Source: Nocardioides sp. CFH 31398
GTDB taxonomy: Bacteria > Actinomycetota > Actinomycetes > Propionibacteriales > Nocardioidaceae
Assembly (NCBI RefSeq): GCF_022436705.1
Contig: NZ_JAKUHT010000003.1
Coordinates: 372,001 to 436,000 of the forward strand
DNA length: 64,000 nucleotides
Direction: 5' to 3'
In this document: in pieces, positions 25,309-34,194 of the stretch
Numbering within the stretch: the stretch's first letter is position 1
Layout: every line of letters starts with the position of its first letter
Program-made: the position numbers and the translations under genes
Notes under the pieces: generated by a model
Told to the model about the DNA's origin: nothing
The model's input: only the letters and a program-made list of their open reading frames with translations
Databases searched by the model: none

Positions 25309-26661
25309 GTGCGACCCGCGACCCGACCCGTCCGTGCCGCAGTCCTCGCTCTCGGTGCCGCCCTCCTGGCCGGACCGCTGACCGTGGGCCCCGCCCTGGC
25401 GAGCGAGGAGCCGAGCGAGGCGCCCAGCGACGGGAGCGGGGACAGCAGCGTCCTCGAGCGCCCGTACGGCGACGAGATCGAGCCGGGCACGTCGTACTCC
25501 GACACGACCGAGGTCGGGCCGGGGACGTACACGCTGAACGTCCCCGCCACGGGCGAGGACCACTACTTCGAGATCCCCCGGACGGACCCCGACGACGTCA
25601 TCTGGTTCGGGACGACGCTGCAGACCCAGGAGCCGCTGAGCCTGTACTCCTCGTTCACGGTCGAGAGCTCGGCCGAGGGCGACACCACGGTGCCGTGCAA
25701 CAACTCCTACACCGGGACCGGCCAGTACACCTTCCTCACCACCCTGTTCAGCGCCAACCGGACCGGCGAGTGCCGCAACGCCGAGAGCATCGTGCTGCGG
25801 ATCGCGAACGACAACGAGGTCGAGCCGGACGAGGTCGTCCCCACCGACTCGTGGTACCAGCTGGTGGTCTGGACCGAGCCGCCGGTGGACGACACCAGCA
25901 CGCTCCCCGACCCCAACGAGAACAGCCCCTGGGTGCCGATGGGCGAGCCGGACGGCGAGCCCCAGCCCCTCGAGGGCGCCCGGACCTTCGCCGAGGCCGA
26001 GGAGCTGCCCGACGGCTACTACTCGACCACGATCCGCCGGGGCACCCCGCAGGTCTTCGCCGTCCCGCTGACCTTCGGCCAGCACGCGCAGGTCCTCGTC
26101 GAGAACGACGGGGTGCACGACGGGTTCGACTTCATCGACCCCCTGTGGGTCTCCCCGATGGGCGGGCTGCTGCGGACGGTGGAGCCCTCCGGAGGCCCTC
26201 AGGCCGGTCTCGACCCCAGTGAGCGGGGCTCGCAGGCGGGGTGGGCCACCCCGATCGTCACCTACGCCAACCGCCGGCGGGCCGGGGGCGTGGGTGCCAG
26301 CGAGTCCGGCACCGCCTTCGGGTCGGTGCAGGCCGCTCCCGCCGCCTTCGCCGGCACCTACTACCTGGTGCTCGAGCTCGAGGCCGCTGACGGCCTGCCC
26401 GAGGAGCTCCCGCTGCTGCTGGACGTCCGCACCGTCACCGACTACGAGGGCTCCCCGCCCGACTACGCCGCGGAGCCCGCCGTCCAGCAGTCGCTGGACG
26501 GGTCGGGCTACGAGGCCACGCAGTCCGAGCGGCGGGAGGCGCAGGAGGCGGAGGCGGAACCGGCGCCGTGGCTGCTGGTCGGCGGCCTCTTCGCCGGCGC
26601 CGCCCTGCTGGCCGCCGTCGGCGGCGTCGCCGTCGGCCGCGTCGTGCGGAGCCGGTCGTGA
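25309..26661 (+). CDS. Secreted, C-terminally anchored protein of unknown function
   Basis: A 450-residue protein with a signal peptide (residues 1-31, cleaved near ALASEE), a large extracytoplasmic region rich in beta-type sequence, and a C-terminal membrane segment (WLLVGGLFAGAALLAAVGGV) with a short basic tail. Two Cys (in PCNNSYTG and GECRNAE) may pair. The segment GTSYSDTTEVGPGTYTLNVP with DVIWFGTTLQ is similar in layout to the product of the third gene in this operon, so the two are paralogous. No enzyme motif is seen. Its stop overlaps the next GTG (GTGA). Confidence 0.75.
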   Translation: MRPATRPVRAAVLALGAALLAGPLTVGPALASEEPSEAPSDGSGDSSVLERPYGDEIEPGTSYSDTTEVGPGTYTLNVPATGEDHYFEIPRTDPDDVIWFGTTLQTQEPLSLYSSFTVESSAEGDTTVPCNNSYTGTGQYTFLTTLFSANRTGECRNAESIVLRIANDNEVEPDEVVPTDSWYQLVVWTEPPVDDTSTLPDPNENSPWVPMGEPDGEPQPLEGARTFAEAEELPDGYYSTTIRRGTPQVFAVPLTFGQHAQVLVENDGVHDGFDFIDPLWVSPMGGLLRTVEPSGGPQAGLDPSERGSQAGWATPIVTYANRRRAGGVGASESGTAFGSVQAAPAAFAGTYYLVLELEAADGLPEELPLLLDVRTVTDYEGSPPDYAAEPAVQQSLDGSGYEATQSERREAQEAEAEPAPWLLVGGLFAGAALLAAVGGVAVGRVVRSRS

Positions 26662-26804
26662 GCGCCGGCGTGGTGCCGGGCGTGCTCGCTGCCGTGGTCG
26701 GCTCGTGGGGCGTGATCGTCGCGCTGATCGGGCTCGCCGCCGTCCTGACCGTCATCGGCCTGGTCTCGATGGCCAGGTCCCGTCGGACCGGAGGTCCCCG
26801 ATGA
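26658..26804 (+). CDS. 48-residue single-pass membrane protein
   Basis: A very short gene fitted by 4-bp overlaps at both ends (GTGA with the previous stop, ATGA with the next start), which argues it is translated. The product is one hydrophobic helix (GVLAAVVGSWGVIVALIGLA and on to VSMARS) with a basic C-terminus. It probably assembles with the two anchored proteins; no function is known. Confidence 0.65.
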   Translation: MSAGVVPGVLAAVVGSWGVIVALIGLAAVLTVIGLVSMARSRRTGGPR

Positions 26805-28669
26805 GCAGCGCCCGCACCCGCCTCCGGCTCACGGCCGCCGGTCTGCTCCTGGCGCTGCCGGCGCTGGGCGGCCCGGCCGTCGCCGCACCGGTGGACGCCT
26901 CGGAGCAGCAGGCGGGGGAGCAGTCGGAGGAGCCCTCGGAGGACGCGTCGGAGGACGCGTCGGAGCCCCCGCAGGAGCTGCCCGGCCTGGAGCCCGTCGA
27001 CGGCGGGGAGGACGGCGAGTCGGCGGCGGACATCACGGCCGGCCGGTACCTCGACACGCTGCCCGAGGGCCCGCGCAACCCGGAGTCGTCGGACGAGGTC
27101 GTCTTCAACGTCTACGACTTCGAGCGTCAGATCCCGGGGTCGATCATCCGCTGGGGCATCACCCTGCAGGGCGAGGGCGTCACCGCGAGCTCCTACGTCC
27201 GGGCGCTCATGGTGCGGCCGACGGGTGACGACACCCAGCAGTGCGGGGCACCGCTCACCGCGCGCAGCCTGGCCCCGCGGAGCATGCCGGTCGCCTCCTT
27301 CGGCGGGACGTCGTACCCGGGCTTCCCGCAGTGCGCCGACGCCGACTTCCTGCGGCTCGCGATCTTCGCCCCCGGCAAGAAGGCCCCGCCGCCGGGGACG
27401 CCGTACGAGCTGAGCATCTGGGAGGTGCCCCCGCCGTCCAACCTGGCCGACATGACGCTCCCGTCGGGGACCGTCGGCGACCAGCGCATCGAGCCGGTGC
27501 CGGCCGAGGACGTCACGGTCGCCCTCGAGCCCGGGCCGACCAAGCAGGAGGCGACGCCGCTGCCGGAGGAGGACGGCGCCGTCCACGTGGACCTGCCCCT
27601 CGGGGAGGTGTCCTGGTTCGCCGCCGACGTGCCGGTGAACGGCATCCTGGGGGCCGACGTGGCCCTCACCGACGCCGACCGGGTCAACCAGGGCGCCACG
27701 CTCGAGACGTCGATCGTCGCCCCCGAGGGCGGGTTCGTCGGCGAGACGATCTCGGTGGTCGGGTCCTTCGACCCGACCTTCGCCCGCAACACCGTGGTCG
27801 GGCTCGGCGACGCGCACGTGCAGGCGCAGACCTACACCGTCGGCCCGGCGGCGTACGACGACCTGGAGCCGATCAACTACGGAGGGGGCGGTGTCGTCGC
27901 CTCCCAGCCGCTGATCGGGGAGGGCGGCCTCTACTACGTCGCCGTCTACGTCCAGGACCTCACCGGCGGTGAGGGACCCGAGACCCTCCCCGCGACGCTG
28001 ACGTTCTCGCGACCTCGGACGGAGTCCGGTGGTGACCTGTTCGGCGTCGTCCCCGAGTACGACCAGGACTACCCCGAGCCGCTCGCCGGTCCGGTGAGCG
28101 ACGTCGAGCCGACGGAGTACGACGGCGCCGCGGCGGCCCAGGAGCTCCAGCAGCAGGCCGCCGAGCAGGAGGAGAGCACCGACGAGCCCGTCGAGGACGA
28201 GAGCGTCCCGGGGTGGGTCTACGTGCTCGGGGTGCTGGTCGTGCTCGCGATCGCGGCGGGCGCGTTCCTGCTGGCCCGCCGCGGGCGGTCGTCGTCCGGA
28301 CGACGCTCCGCCGGGCCGCCGCAGGGACCGCCGCCCGGGCCCTGGAGCCAGCAGGGCCCGCCGCAGGGCCCGCCGCCGGGTCAGTGGGGTCCGCAGCAGG
28401 GTCCGCCGCCGGGTCCGCCGCCGGGCCAGTGGGGCCAGCAGGGCCCGCCGCAGGGTCCGCCCCCCGGTCAGTGGGGTCCGCCGCAGGGCCCGCCGCAGGG
28501 CCCGCCGCAGGGTCGGCCGGGCCCGTCGGGTCCGCCCACGCCGCCCACCCAGATCCGTCCCGGCCCGCACCCGGGCCAGTCGGGGGAGTGGCGAGGGCGC
28601 CCCGGGCAGCCGCAGCGCCCGCCCCAGGAGCAGCCGTGGTCACCACCCGAGGACGGCGCCGGGCGGTGA
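26801..28669 (+). CDS. Anchored wall-facing protein with cytoplasmic Gly-Pro-Gln repeats
   Basis: A 622-residue protein: signal peptide (1-29), acidic Ser/Glu linker, a large extracytoplasmic region with GSIIRWGITLQGEGVTASSY, which parallels the first gene's DVIWFGTTLQ segment, and one membrane span (GWVYVLGVLVVLAIAAGAFL). The cytoplasmic tail of about 130 residues is made of repeated GPPQGPPPGQWG units. Such tails are disordered and may bind partners or phase-separate. The function is unknown. A signalling or secretion-accessory role is possible, since an active Ser/Thr kinase is encoded convergently next door. Confidence 0.72.
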   Translation: MSSARTRLRLTAAGLLLALPALGGPAVAAPVDASEQQAGEQSEEPSEDASEDASEPPQELPGLEPVDGGEDGESAADITAGRYLDTLPEGPRNPESSDEVVFNVYDFERQIPGSIIRWGITLQGEGVTASSYVRALMVRPTGDDTQQCGAPLTARSLAPRSMPVASFGGTSYPGFPQCADADFLRLAIFAPGKKAPPPGTPYELSIWEVPPPSNLADMTLPSGTVGDQRIEPVPAEDVTVALEPGPTKQEATPLPEEDGAVHVDLPLGEVSWFAADVPVNGILGADVALTDADRVNQGATLETSIVAPEGGFVGETISVVGSFDPTFARNTVVGLGDAHVQAQTYTVGPAAYDDLEPINYGGGGVVASQPLIGEGGLYYVAVYVQDLTGGEGPETLPATLTFSRPRTESGGDLFGVVPEYDQDYPEPLAGPVSDVEPTEYDGAAAAQELQQQAAEQEESTDEPVEDESVPGWVYVLGVLVVLAIAAGAFLLARRGRSSSGRRSAGPPQGPPPGPWSQQGPPQGPPPGQWGPQQGPPPGPPPGQWGQQGPPQGPPPGQWGPPQGPPQGPPQGRPGPSGPPTPPTQIRPGPHPGQSGEWRGRPGQPQRPPQEQPWSPPEDGAGR

Positions 28670-28672
28670 CGT

Positions 28673-28706
28673 CCGGGCCCGGCCCGAGGTGAGACCCCGG
28701 GCCCGG
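28673..28706. terminator. GC-rich hairpin between convergent genes
   Basis: CCGGGCCCGG occurs at 28673-28682 and again at 28697-28706; each copy is its own palindrome and the two can pair with a 14-nt loop. It lies between the operon end and the convergent kinase gene, so it may serve as a two-way terminator. There is no U tract. Confidence 0.4.
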
Positions 28707-28719
28707 GCCGACGTGGGGC

Positions 28720-29742
28720 TCAGCCCAACGTCAGGAAGAGCGCGACGCCGGCCAGCACGATGGCCAGCACGAAGCACACGATGGCCACGGTGAGCGCGGA
28801 CGACGAGCCGCCGGCGGCGACCGCGGTCGAGCCGGGTGCGCCCGCCGCGCCGGCCACGGGCGTGACGCCGGGCCGGGGGCCGGTGCCGGGCCCGGCCTGC
28901 GCCGCCCATGCGGGGACCTGGGCGTCGCCGAGCTGGTCGAAGACCTCGGGGGGCTCGGGGGACTGCTGCCATGGCGCACCGGGCGGGACGCCGACCCGGC
29001 GCAGGTAGTCGAGCGCCGCCGCCGCGGACGGGGGCCGGTTGGCCGGGTCGGGGTCGACCATCGCCCGCAGCAGCGGGGCGAGGACACCGTCCGGCACGCC
29101 GTCCTGCTGGCGCGGCTCGAGGCCGGTGAGCATGTAGGTGCCGACCACGCCCGCGGCGTACAGGTCCTGCGCGGGGTCCGGCGGGGCGCCCTGGGCCTGC
29201 TCGGGCGACATGTAGCCGTCGGTGCCGATGGCGCCGGGGAAGCGGGTCAGGCGCACGTCCTCGACGAGCGCGGCGATGCCGAAGTCCGAGAGCCGGACGT
29301 GGGGCCGGCCGGTGCCGGTCGCCTCCAGGAGCAGGTTGGCGGGCTTGACGTCGCGGTGGACGACGCCCGCGGAGTGCACCGCGACCAGCGCCTGGAGCAG
29401 CTGGTCCATGACCACGACGGCGTACGGCTCTGGCAGCGGGCCGTGGTCGCCCACGAGGGTCTGCACGGAGCCGCCGCGCACGAGGTCCATCGTGAAGACG
29501 ACGAGGTTGTCCTCGGCGGCCCAGCCGCTCGGCGCGACCACGTGCGGGTGGCGGATGCGCACCGACTGCTCGCGCACGAACCGCAGGAGCATGCCGCCGT
29601 CGTGCTGGCCGAGGACCTTCGCGGCGAGGAACGTCTCGGTGCGCAGGTCCCAGGCGCGCCAGACCGAGCCCATGCCGCCGGCGCCGATCTGGTCGATCAG
29701 CACGTAGCGGCCGGCGAGGGGGTGGTTGGCGGGCAGACTCAT
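28720..29742 (-). CDS. Membrane-anchored Ser/Thr protein kinase
   Basis: A 340-residue PknB-like kinase. The domain covers about residues 12-265 with the Gly loop GAGGMGSVW, the ATP lysine in AAKVL (Lys42), catalytic VHRDVKPANLLL, metal-binding LSDFGIA and GTDGYMSPEQ, so all catalytic residues are present. A Pro/Gly-rich linker leads to a C-terminal membrane segment (TVAIVCFVLAIVLAGVALFL) with no extracellular sensor, so the signal must come from elsewhere. The ATG was preferred over an in-frame GTG four codons upstream that overlaps a possible -10 (TAGGGT). A partner phosphatase may be the MerR-PP2C fusion of this window; that is inference. Confidence 0.9.
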   Translation of the reverse strand: MSLPANHPLAGRYVLIDQIGAGGMGSVWRAWDLRTETFLAAKVLGQHDGGMLLRFVREQSVRIRHPHVVAPSGWAAEDNLVVFTMDLVRGGSVQTLVGDHGPLPEPYAVVVMDQLLQALVAVHSAGVVHRDVKPANLLLEATGTGRPHVRLSDFGIAALVEDVRLTRFPGAIGTDGYMSPEQAQGAPPDPAQDLYAAGVVGTYMLTGLEPRQQDGVPDGVLAPLLRAMVDPDPANRPPSAAAALDYLRRVGVPPGAPWQQSPEPPEVFDQLGDAQVPAWAAQAGPGTGPRPGVTPVAGAAGAPGSTAVAAGGSSSALTVAIVCFVLAIVLAGVALFLTLG

Positions 29743-29936
29743 GGCAGCCGTCACCCTACCCAGGCCGGGTGCCCGCTGAACCTCGTGACGCCGTCGGGGC
29801 GCGGGGCGCGATTTCACCCCCCGGACGGCGCCGGGCTACGGTGTCCTGTCGTCGTCGTGACGGGTCCCGCCGAGCGGACCCCGAGCCCGACGGCCCGTCG
29901 CGGGCCCGGCCCGCCGGCGGACGCAACGCCCTCCTG

Positions 29937-29953
29937 CCACGGAGACACCGTGG
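29937..29953 (+). other. Hairpin in the rpsF leader
   Basis: CCACGG-AGACA-CCGTGG forms a perfect 6-bp stem 14 nt before the AGGAGG of rpsF and exposes an ACCG sequence. Leaders of rpsF-rpsR operons in many bacteria bind the S6:S18 complex through an ACCG-type element, so feedback control is possible here. The full consensus was not verified. Confidence 0.35.
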
Positions 29954-29983
29954 CCGCCGAGTCCACAGGAGGTGGGGATCCGC

Positions 29984-30295
29984 GTGCGTGCCTACGAAGT
30001 CATGATCATCCTCGACCCGTCCCTCGACGAGCGCACCATCGCTCCGTCGCTGGACCGCTACCTGACGCTCGTCCGCAACGACGGCGGCACCGTGGAGCAG
30101 GTCGACGTCTGGGGACGTCGTCGCCTCGCCTACGAGATCGACAAGCACAGCGAGGGCATCTACGCCGTGCTGACGCTGACCACGACCCCGGCCACCGTCG
30201 CCGAGCTCGACCGTCAGCTGACGCTCAACGAGTCGATCCTGCGCACCAAGGTCGTCCGTCCCGTCGTCACCACTCCCGCCCCGGCGGCGTCCTGA
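29984..30295 (+). CDS. rpsF: Ribosomal protein bS6
   Basis: A 103-residue small-subunit protein that pairs with bS18. It starts [19 protein letters not shown], with the conserved [19 protein letters not shown] in the middle. The GTG at 29984 is used: AGGAGG at 29967-29972 is well spaced for it, whereas the in-frame GTG at 29972 would overlap the ribosome binding site. First gene of the rpsF-ssb-rpsR-rplI operon. Confidence 0.95.
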   Translation: MRAYEVMIILDPSLDERTIAPSLDRYLTLVRNDGGTVEQVDVWGRRRLAYEIDKHSEGIYAVLTLTTTPATVAELDRQLTLNESILRTKVVRPVVTTPAPAAS

Positions 30296-30326
30296 CCCAC
30301 GCCGTACGGCGCCGTGGAGCCGGCCT

Positions 30327-30335
30327 TGTGGACAA
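30327..30335 (-). promoter_or_regulatory. DnaA box between rpsF and ssb
   Basis: TGTGGACAA, the complement of TTGTCCACA, the preferred actinobacterial DnaA box. It sits in the loop of an AGCCGG/CCGGCT inverted repeat (30318-30348) about 70 bp before ssb. Confidence 0.5.
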
Positions 30336-30406
30336 CGGGGTTCCGGCTGTCGGTGCCAGGCGTGAGCATGGGACACCCACCCGAGGGACCTGAGAGGACC
30401 TGACAC

Positions 30407-31006
30407 ATGGCAGGCGAGACCGTCATCACCGTCGTCGGCAACCTGGTCGACGACCCCGAGCTGCGTTTCACCCCGTCCGGCGCCGCGGTCGCGAACTTCC
30501 GCATCGCCTCGACGCCGCGCACCTTCGACCGCCAGAGCAACGAGTGGAAGGACGGCGAGGCGCTGTTCCTGTCCTGCTCGATCTGGCGGCAGGCGGCGGA
30601 GAACGTCGCCGAGTCCCTCGTGAAGGGCATGCGCGTCGTCGTCCAGGGCCGGCTCAAGCAGCGCTCGTACGACACCCAGCAGGGTGAGCGCCGCACCGTG
30701 TTCGAGCTCGAGGTCGACGAGGTCGGCCCCTCGCTGCGCTACGCGACCGCCAAGGTCACCCGCACCCAGCGCTCCGGCGGTGGCGGCGGCTACGGCGGCG
30801 GTCAGCAGGGCGGCGGTCAGGGCGGCGGCCAGCAGCAGGGCGGCTGGGGCGGTCAGGGCGGCGGTCAGCAGGGCGGTCAGTCCTCCGCGCCGGTCGACGA
30901 CCCCTGGGCCACGCCGGCCCCGCAGGGCGGCGGCTCCCGTCCGGCCTCCAACGACCCGTGGGGAGCCCCCGGGGTCGGTGGCGGCAACGACGACCCGCCG
31001 TTCTGA
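30407..31006 (+). CDS. ssb: Single-stranded DNA-binding protein
   Basis: A 199-residue SSB. The OB fold is at about residues 1-110 ([54 protein letters not shown]). A Gly/Gln-rich linker leads to the acidic tip DDPPF, which recruits replication and repair proteins. The ribosome binding site GAGAGGAC precedes the ATG. Operon with rpsF, rpsR and rplI. A DnaA box lies in the upstream gap. Confidence 0.96.
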   Translation: MAGETVITVVGNLVDDPELRFTPSGAAVANFRIASTPRTFDRQSNEWKDGEALFLSCSIWRQAAENVAESLVKGMRVVVQGRLKQRSYDTQQGERRTVFELEVDEVGPSLRYATAKVTRTQRSGGGGGYGGGQQGGGQGGGQQQGGWGGQGGGQQGGQSSAPVDDPWATPAPQGGGSRPASNDPWGAPGVGGGNDDPPF

Positions 31007-31123
31007 GCCCGGGCCCGGCGACCCGGGCCACCCGCACCACTCAATCCATCCAGTCCATTCCGACCCCGTCACGGCACCACGTGCCGTGCGACGAGGGCCG
31101 GGCTCGCACGAAGGAGCACCACA

Positions 31124-31360
31124 ATGGCGAAGGCAATCGTCCGGAAGCCCAAGAAGAAGGTCTGCCAGTTCTGCAAGGAGAAGGCGGACGGTGTCGACTA
31201 CAAGGACACCACCCTGCTGCGGAAGTTCATCTCCGACCGCGGCAAGATCCGTGCCCGCCGGGTGACCGGCAACTGCGTCCAGCACCAGCGCGACGTGGCC
31301 ATCGCGGTGAAGAACGCCCGCGAGGTCGCTCTGCTGCCCTACACCGCCACCGGTCGCTGA
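31124..31360 (+). CDS. rpsR: Ribosomal protein bS18, zinc-type
   Basis: A 78-residue protein with CQFC and a further Cys in GNCVQHQ, so it retains Cys residues of the zinc-containing (C+) form. Core motifs [20 protein letters not shown] and [16 protein letters not shown] are intact. The ribosome binding site AAGGAG precedes the ATG. It binds beside bS6 on the 30S subunit. Confidence 0.96.
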   Translation: MAKAIVRKPKKKVCQFCKEKADGVDYKDTTLLRKFISDRGKIRARRVTGNCVQHQRDVAIAVKNAREVALLPYTATGR

Positions 31361-31394
31361 GCCCGGACGCACGAGCACAAGGAGCGCTAGGACA

Positions 31395-31841
31395 ATGAAG
31401 CTCATCCTGACCCAGGAGGTCTCCGGCCTCGGGAGCCCCGGCGACGTCGTCGAGGTGAAGGACGGCTACGGCCGCAACTACCTGATCCCCCGCGACCTGG
31501 GCGTCCGCTGGACCCGCGGTGGCGAGAAGACGGTCGAGACCATCAAGGCCGCCCGCGCGAGCCGCGCGGTCCGCGACCAGGACCACGCCGAGGAGGTCCG
31601 CACCAAGCTCGAGGCCGAGACCGTCCCGGTCAAGGTCCGCGCCGCCGACGGCGGTCGCCTCTTCGGCGCCGTGTCCGTCACCGAGATCGCCGACGCGGTC
31701 AAGGCCGCCACCGGCGAGTCGGTCGACAAGCGGACCATCGCCATCGAGCAGCCGATCCGCACGTTGGGCGCCCACACCGTGGGTGTCCGCCTGCACGACG
31801 ACGTCGTGGCGACGCTCGACCTGAACGTCATCCCCTCCTGA
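31395..31841 (+). CDS. rplI: Ribosomal protein bL9
   Basis: A 148-residue 50S protein. The N-terminal domain ([36 protein letters not shown]) joins by the long helix to the C-terminal domain ([17 protein letters not shown]). It is the last gene of the operon; a hairpin follows 47 bp later. Confidence 0.96.
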   Translation: MKLILTQEVSGLGSPGDVVEVKDGYGRNYLIPRDLGVRWTRGGEKTVETIKAARASRAVRDQDHAEEVRTKLEAETVPVKVRAADGGRLFGAVSVTEIADAVKAATGESVDKRTIAIEQPIRTLGAHTVGVRLHDDVVATLDLNVIPS

Positions 31842-31887
31842 TTCGGAGGAACGACGGAGCAGGAACGGGGATGAGATCGAGCGAGCG

Positions 31888-31912
31888 ACACGCCTGAGGA
31901 ACGAAGGCGTGT
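31888..31912. terminator. Hairpin after rplI
   Basis: ACACGCCT-N9-AGGCGTGT, a perfect 8-bp stem between the convergent rplI and membrane-protein genes. The surrounding bases hold further symmetric pieces (GAGATCTCG at about 31922-31930). No U tract; probable two-way terminator or a dispersed palindrome. Confidence 0.5.
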
Positions 31913-31941
31913 GAGCGGGTCGAGATCTCGCTGAGACGGGA

Positions 31942-32469
31942 TCAGACCCGGCTCAGGACCCAGTCCCGCTTCGCGTAGGCGAACAGCAGGACGATCACCA
32001 GCACGATCGCGAAGCCGGCGGCGATGTAGGTCGCCCCGGCCAGCGCGGCAGTGTCACCCTGGCCCCCGCCGAACACCACGGCGGGGGCCAGTGCCGTCAC
32101 CACCACCGCGCCCAGCGCCGTCGTCAGCCAGTTCCGGGCGCGGACGTCGCCCGCGACGCGGGCCTCGCCCCGCAGCGTCCACAGCAGCACGGCGGTGAAC
32201 GCCGCCTGCGGCAGGTTGACCCCCCACGTCAGGGCGGGGTCCCCGCCGACCAGGGGCTCGCGCACCGAGGGGAACCAGAGTGCCGTCGCCACGACCAGCG
32301 CGATCCCGCCCAGGGTGAGCAGCAAGCCGCGGCCCCCGCCCAGCCGGGTGACGCCGAGCAGGACGAGGACCCAGCCCAGTGGGTCGGCCAGCACGTCGTA
32401 GCCGCCACCGACGGGCGCCGACAGGGCCACGACCAGCAGCCCCATCGCGATGCTCTGCAGCGGCAGCAC
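31942..32469 (-). CDS. Conserved membrane protein of unknown function
   Basis: A 175-residue protein with four to five hydrophobic segments (LQSIAMGLLVVALSAPVGGG, LGWVLVLLGVTRL, LLLTLGGIALVVATALWF, TALGAVVVTALAPAVV, AAGFAIVLVIVLLFAYAKRD). No recognised domain. It follows the MATE gene by 9 bp on the same strand and is probably co-transcribed. Confidence 0.7.
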   Translation of the reverse strand: MLPLQSIAMGLLVVALSAPVGGGYDVLADPLGWVLVLLGVTRLGGGRGLLLTLGGIALVVATALWFPSVREPLVGGDPALTWGVNLPQAAFTAVLLWTLRGEARVAGDVRARNWLTTALGAVVVTALAPAVVFGGGQGDTAALAGATYIAAGFAIVLVIVLLFAYAKRDWVLSRV

Positions 32470-32478
32470 GCCGCGAGC

Positions 32479-33870
32479 CTAGAGCCCCCGGCCCGGTGTC
32501 CCCGCCCCGGTGACCAGCCACGCCGTGCCCCGGGCCCGGTGCAGCAGCACGACGGCGCGCCCGCCCATGAAGACCGTCACGAACACGACCCAGGTGGCGA
32601 CCACGCCGCCGCCGACGCCGGCGACGAGCAGGGCGACCGGGGCGTGCGCCAGGAGGACGACGAGGCCGCCCCACGCCAGGTAGCGGCCGTCGCCGGCGCC
32701 GATCAGCACGCCGTCCAGGACGAACACGACCCCGGCGAGCGGCTGGGCGAGGGCGGCGACGAGGAGCACCGGGACGAGCAGGTCGCGCACCGCCGGGTCA
32801 GGCGTGAAGAGGGGGCCGAGGAGCGGGGCGGCGAGGGCGAGCAGCAGCCCGGTGACAACGCCGGACCACACGCCCCAGGTGACCATCCGCCGGGTGACGT
32901 CGCGGGTGCCGGCCACGTCGCCGGCGCCCAGGTAGCGACCCGTGATGGCCTGTGCGGCGATCGCGACGGCGTCCAGGACGAAGGCCGTGAAGGTCCACAG
33001 CGTCATCGCCAGCTGGTGGGTGGCGAGCTCGACGTCACCCCCGGAGGAGCCGGCGGTCGCGGCGACGGCGCCGAGCGTGACGGCGTACGTGGTGACGAGC
33101 AGCGACGCCCGCAGGGTCAGGGTGCGCACGAGCAAGGGGACGCCGTCGCGTGCGGCGCGCAGCACGGCGCCGCCGCGGGGTCGCAGCGAGGCCCGCGCCC
33201 GGCGGGCGGCCCGGACGACGACGAGCAGCAGGACCAGCGCGGACAGTGCCTGGGCGACCACGGAGCCGAGGGCGGCGCCCGCGATCCCGAGTGCGGGGAC
33301 GGGTCCGAGGCCGTAGACCAGCACGACGTTGAGCACGACGTTGAGCAGGTTGCCGACGATCGCGACGACCAGCGGCGTCCGGGTGTCCTGCAGCCCGCGC
33401 AGGACGCCGGTCCCGGCGAGCACGACGAGCAGCGGGGTGACACCGAGCAGGGCGGGCCGCAGGTAGTCCTCGGCGTACCCGGTCACGGCGGGCGACGCAC
33501 CGAAGGCGGCGAGGACGGGGTCGGCGACGGCGAGGCCGACCACGGTGAGCACCACGCCCAGCGCGACGGCCAGCCACAGGCCGTCCACCCCGGCGGACAG
33601 GGCACCGGCCCGGTCCCCGGCTCCGAGGCGGCGCGCGACGGTCGCAGTCGTGCCGTAGGCGAGGAAGACGCACAGACCCACCACGGTCTGCAGGACGACG
33701 GCCGCGACGCCGAGCCCGGCCAGCTGGGCGGTCCCCAGGTTGCCGACCACCGCGGCGTCGGCGAGCAGGTAGAGCGGCTCGGCCACCAGGGCGAGGAAGG
33801 CGGGGAACGCGAGCCGCACGATCTCCCTGTCGTGCCGGCGCGAGCCGGTGCGACGCTCGGCGCGGCTCAC
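32479..33870 (-). CDS. MATE family efflux transporter (DinF type)
   Basis: A 463-residue, 12-span MATE exporter that uses ion gradients to expel cationic drugs or other compounds. It opens IVRLAFPAFLALVAEPLYLL, typical of the DinF branch, with VLRGLQDTRTPLVVAIVGNL and GRYLGAGD repeats in the two halves. The GTG start is supported by TAGAGT 8 nt upstream on the minus strand; the frame extends further upstream without protein-like sequence. The substrate is unknown. Confidence 0.9.
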   Translation of the reverse strand: MSRAERRTGSRRHDREIVRLAFPAFLALVAEPLYLLADAAVVGNLGTAQLAGLGVAAVVLQTVVGLCVFLAYGTTATVARRLGAGDRAGALSAGVDGLWLAVALGVVLTVVGLAVADPVLAAFGASPAVTGYAEDYLRPALLGVTPLLVVLAGTGVLRGLQDTRTPLVVAIVGNLLNVVLNVVLVYGLGPVPALGIAGAALGSVVAQALSALVLLLVVVRAARRARASLRPRGGAVLRAARDGVPLLVRTLTLRASLLVTTYAVTLGAVAATAGSSGGDVELATHQLAMTLWTFTAFVLDAVAIAAQAITGRYLGAGDVAGTRDVTRRMVTWGVWSGVVTGLLLALAAPLLGPLFTPDPAVRDLLVPVLLVAALAQPLAGVVFVLDGVLIGAGDGRYLAWGGLVVLLAHAPVALLVAGVGGGVVATWVVFVTVFMGGRAVVLLHRARGTAWLVTGAGTPGRGL

Positions 33871-33878
33871 GCGGCCCC

Positions 33879-33884
33879 ACTCTA
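33879..33884 (-). promoter_or_regulatory. -10 hexamer of the MATE gene
   Basis: TAGAGT on the minus strand, 8 nt before the GTG start. Confidence 0.5.
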
Positions 33885-33924
33885 GGAGGGTCGTGCCGCC
33901 GCCCCGGGAGGGCGGTGGAGAGCC

Positions 33925-34194
33925 TGTGGGTAAGTGGCGCAAGCGTCCTCTACTAGCCCCGACGGGCCGGGGTCAAGGGCATGACCCGCAACCCGACGAG
34001 GAGTGACCGGACCGTGAACGAGGTCGTCGCGAAGAAGTTTTCCTCCACACCTGTGTGGTCGCGTCGTCGCAGGTCAGAGGCTCTTGGATCGTGCAAACCG
34101 CGTCGTTCTCCACAGGTCTGTCCCCACCCTGTTCACACCGGCATGGCGCGTCGTCCACCGGTGTCGACGGTTGTCCCCAGGGGGCTGTGGACAA
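33925..34194. promoter_or_regulatory. Cluster of DnaA-box-like sites upstream of dnaB
   Basis: This 494-bp gap (33871-34364) holds no gene but has four 9-mers near the DnaA box: TGTGGGTAA (33925-33933), TTCTCCACA (34106-34114), TTGTCCCCA (34171-34179) and a perfect TGTGGACAA (34186-34194). The last two form an inverted pair. A 14-bp palindrome CCACACCTGTGTGG is at 34045-34058. DnaA may regulate dnaB here. Confidence 0.45.
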
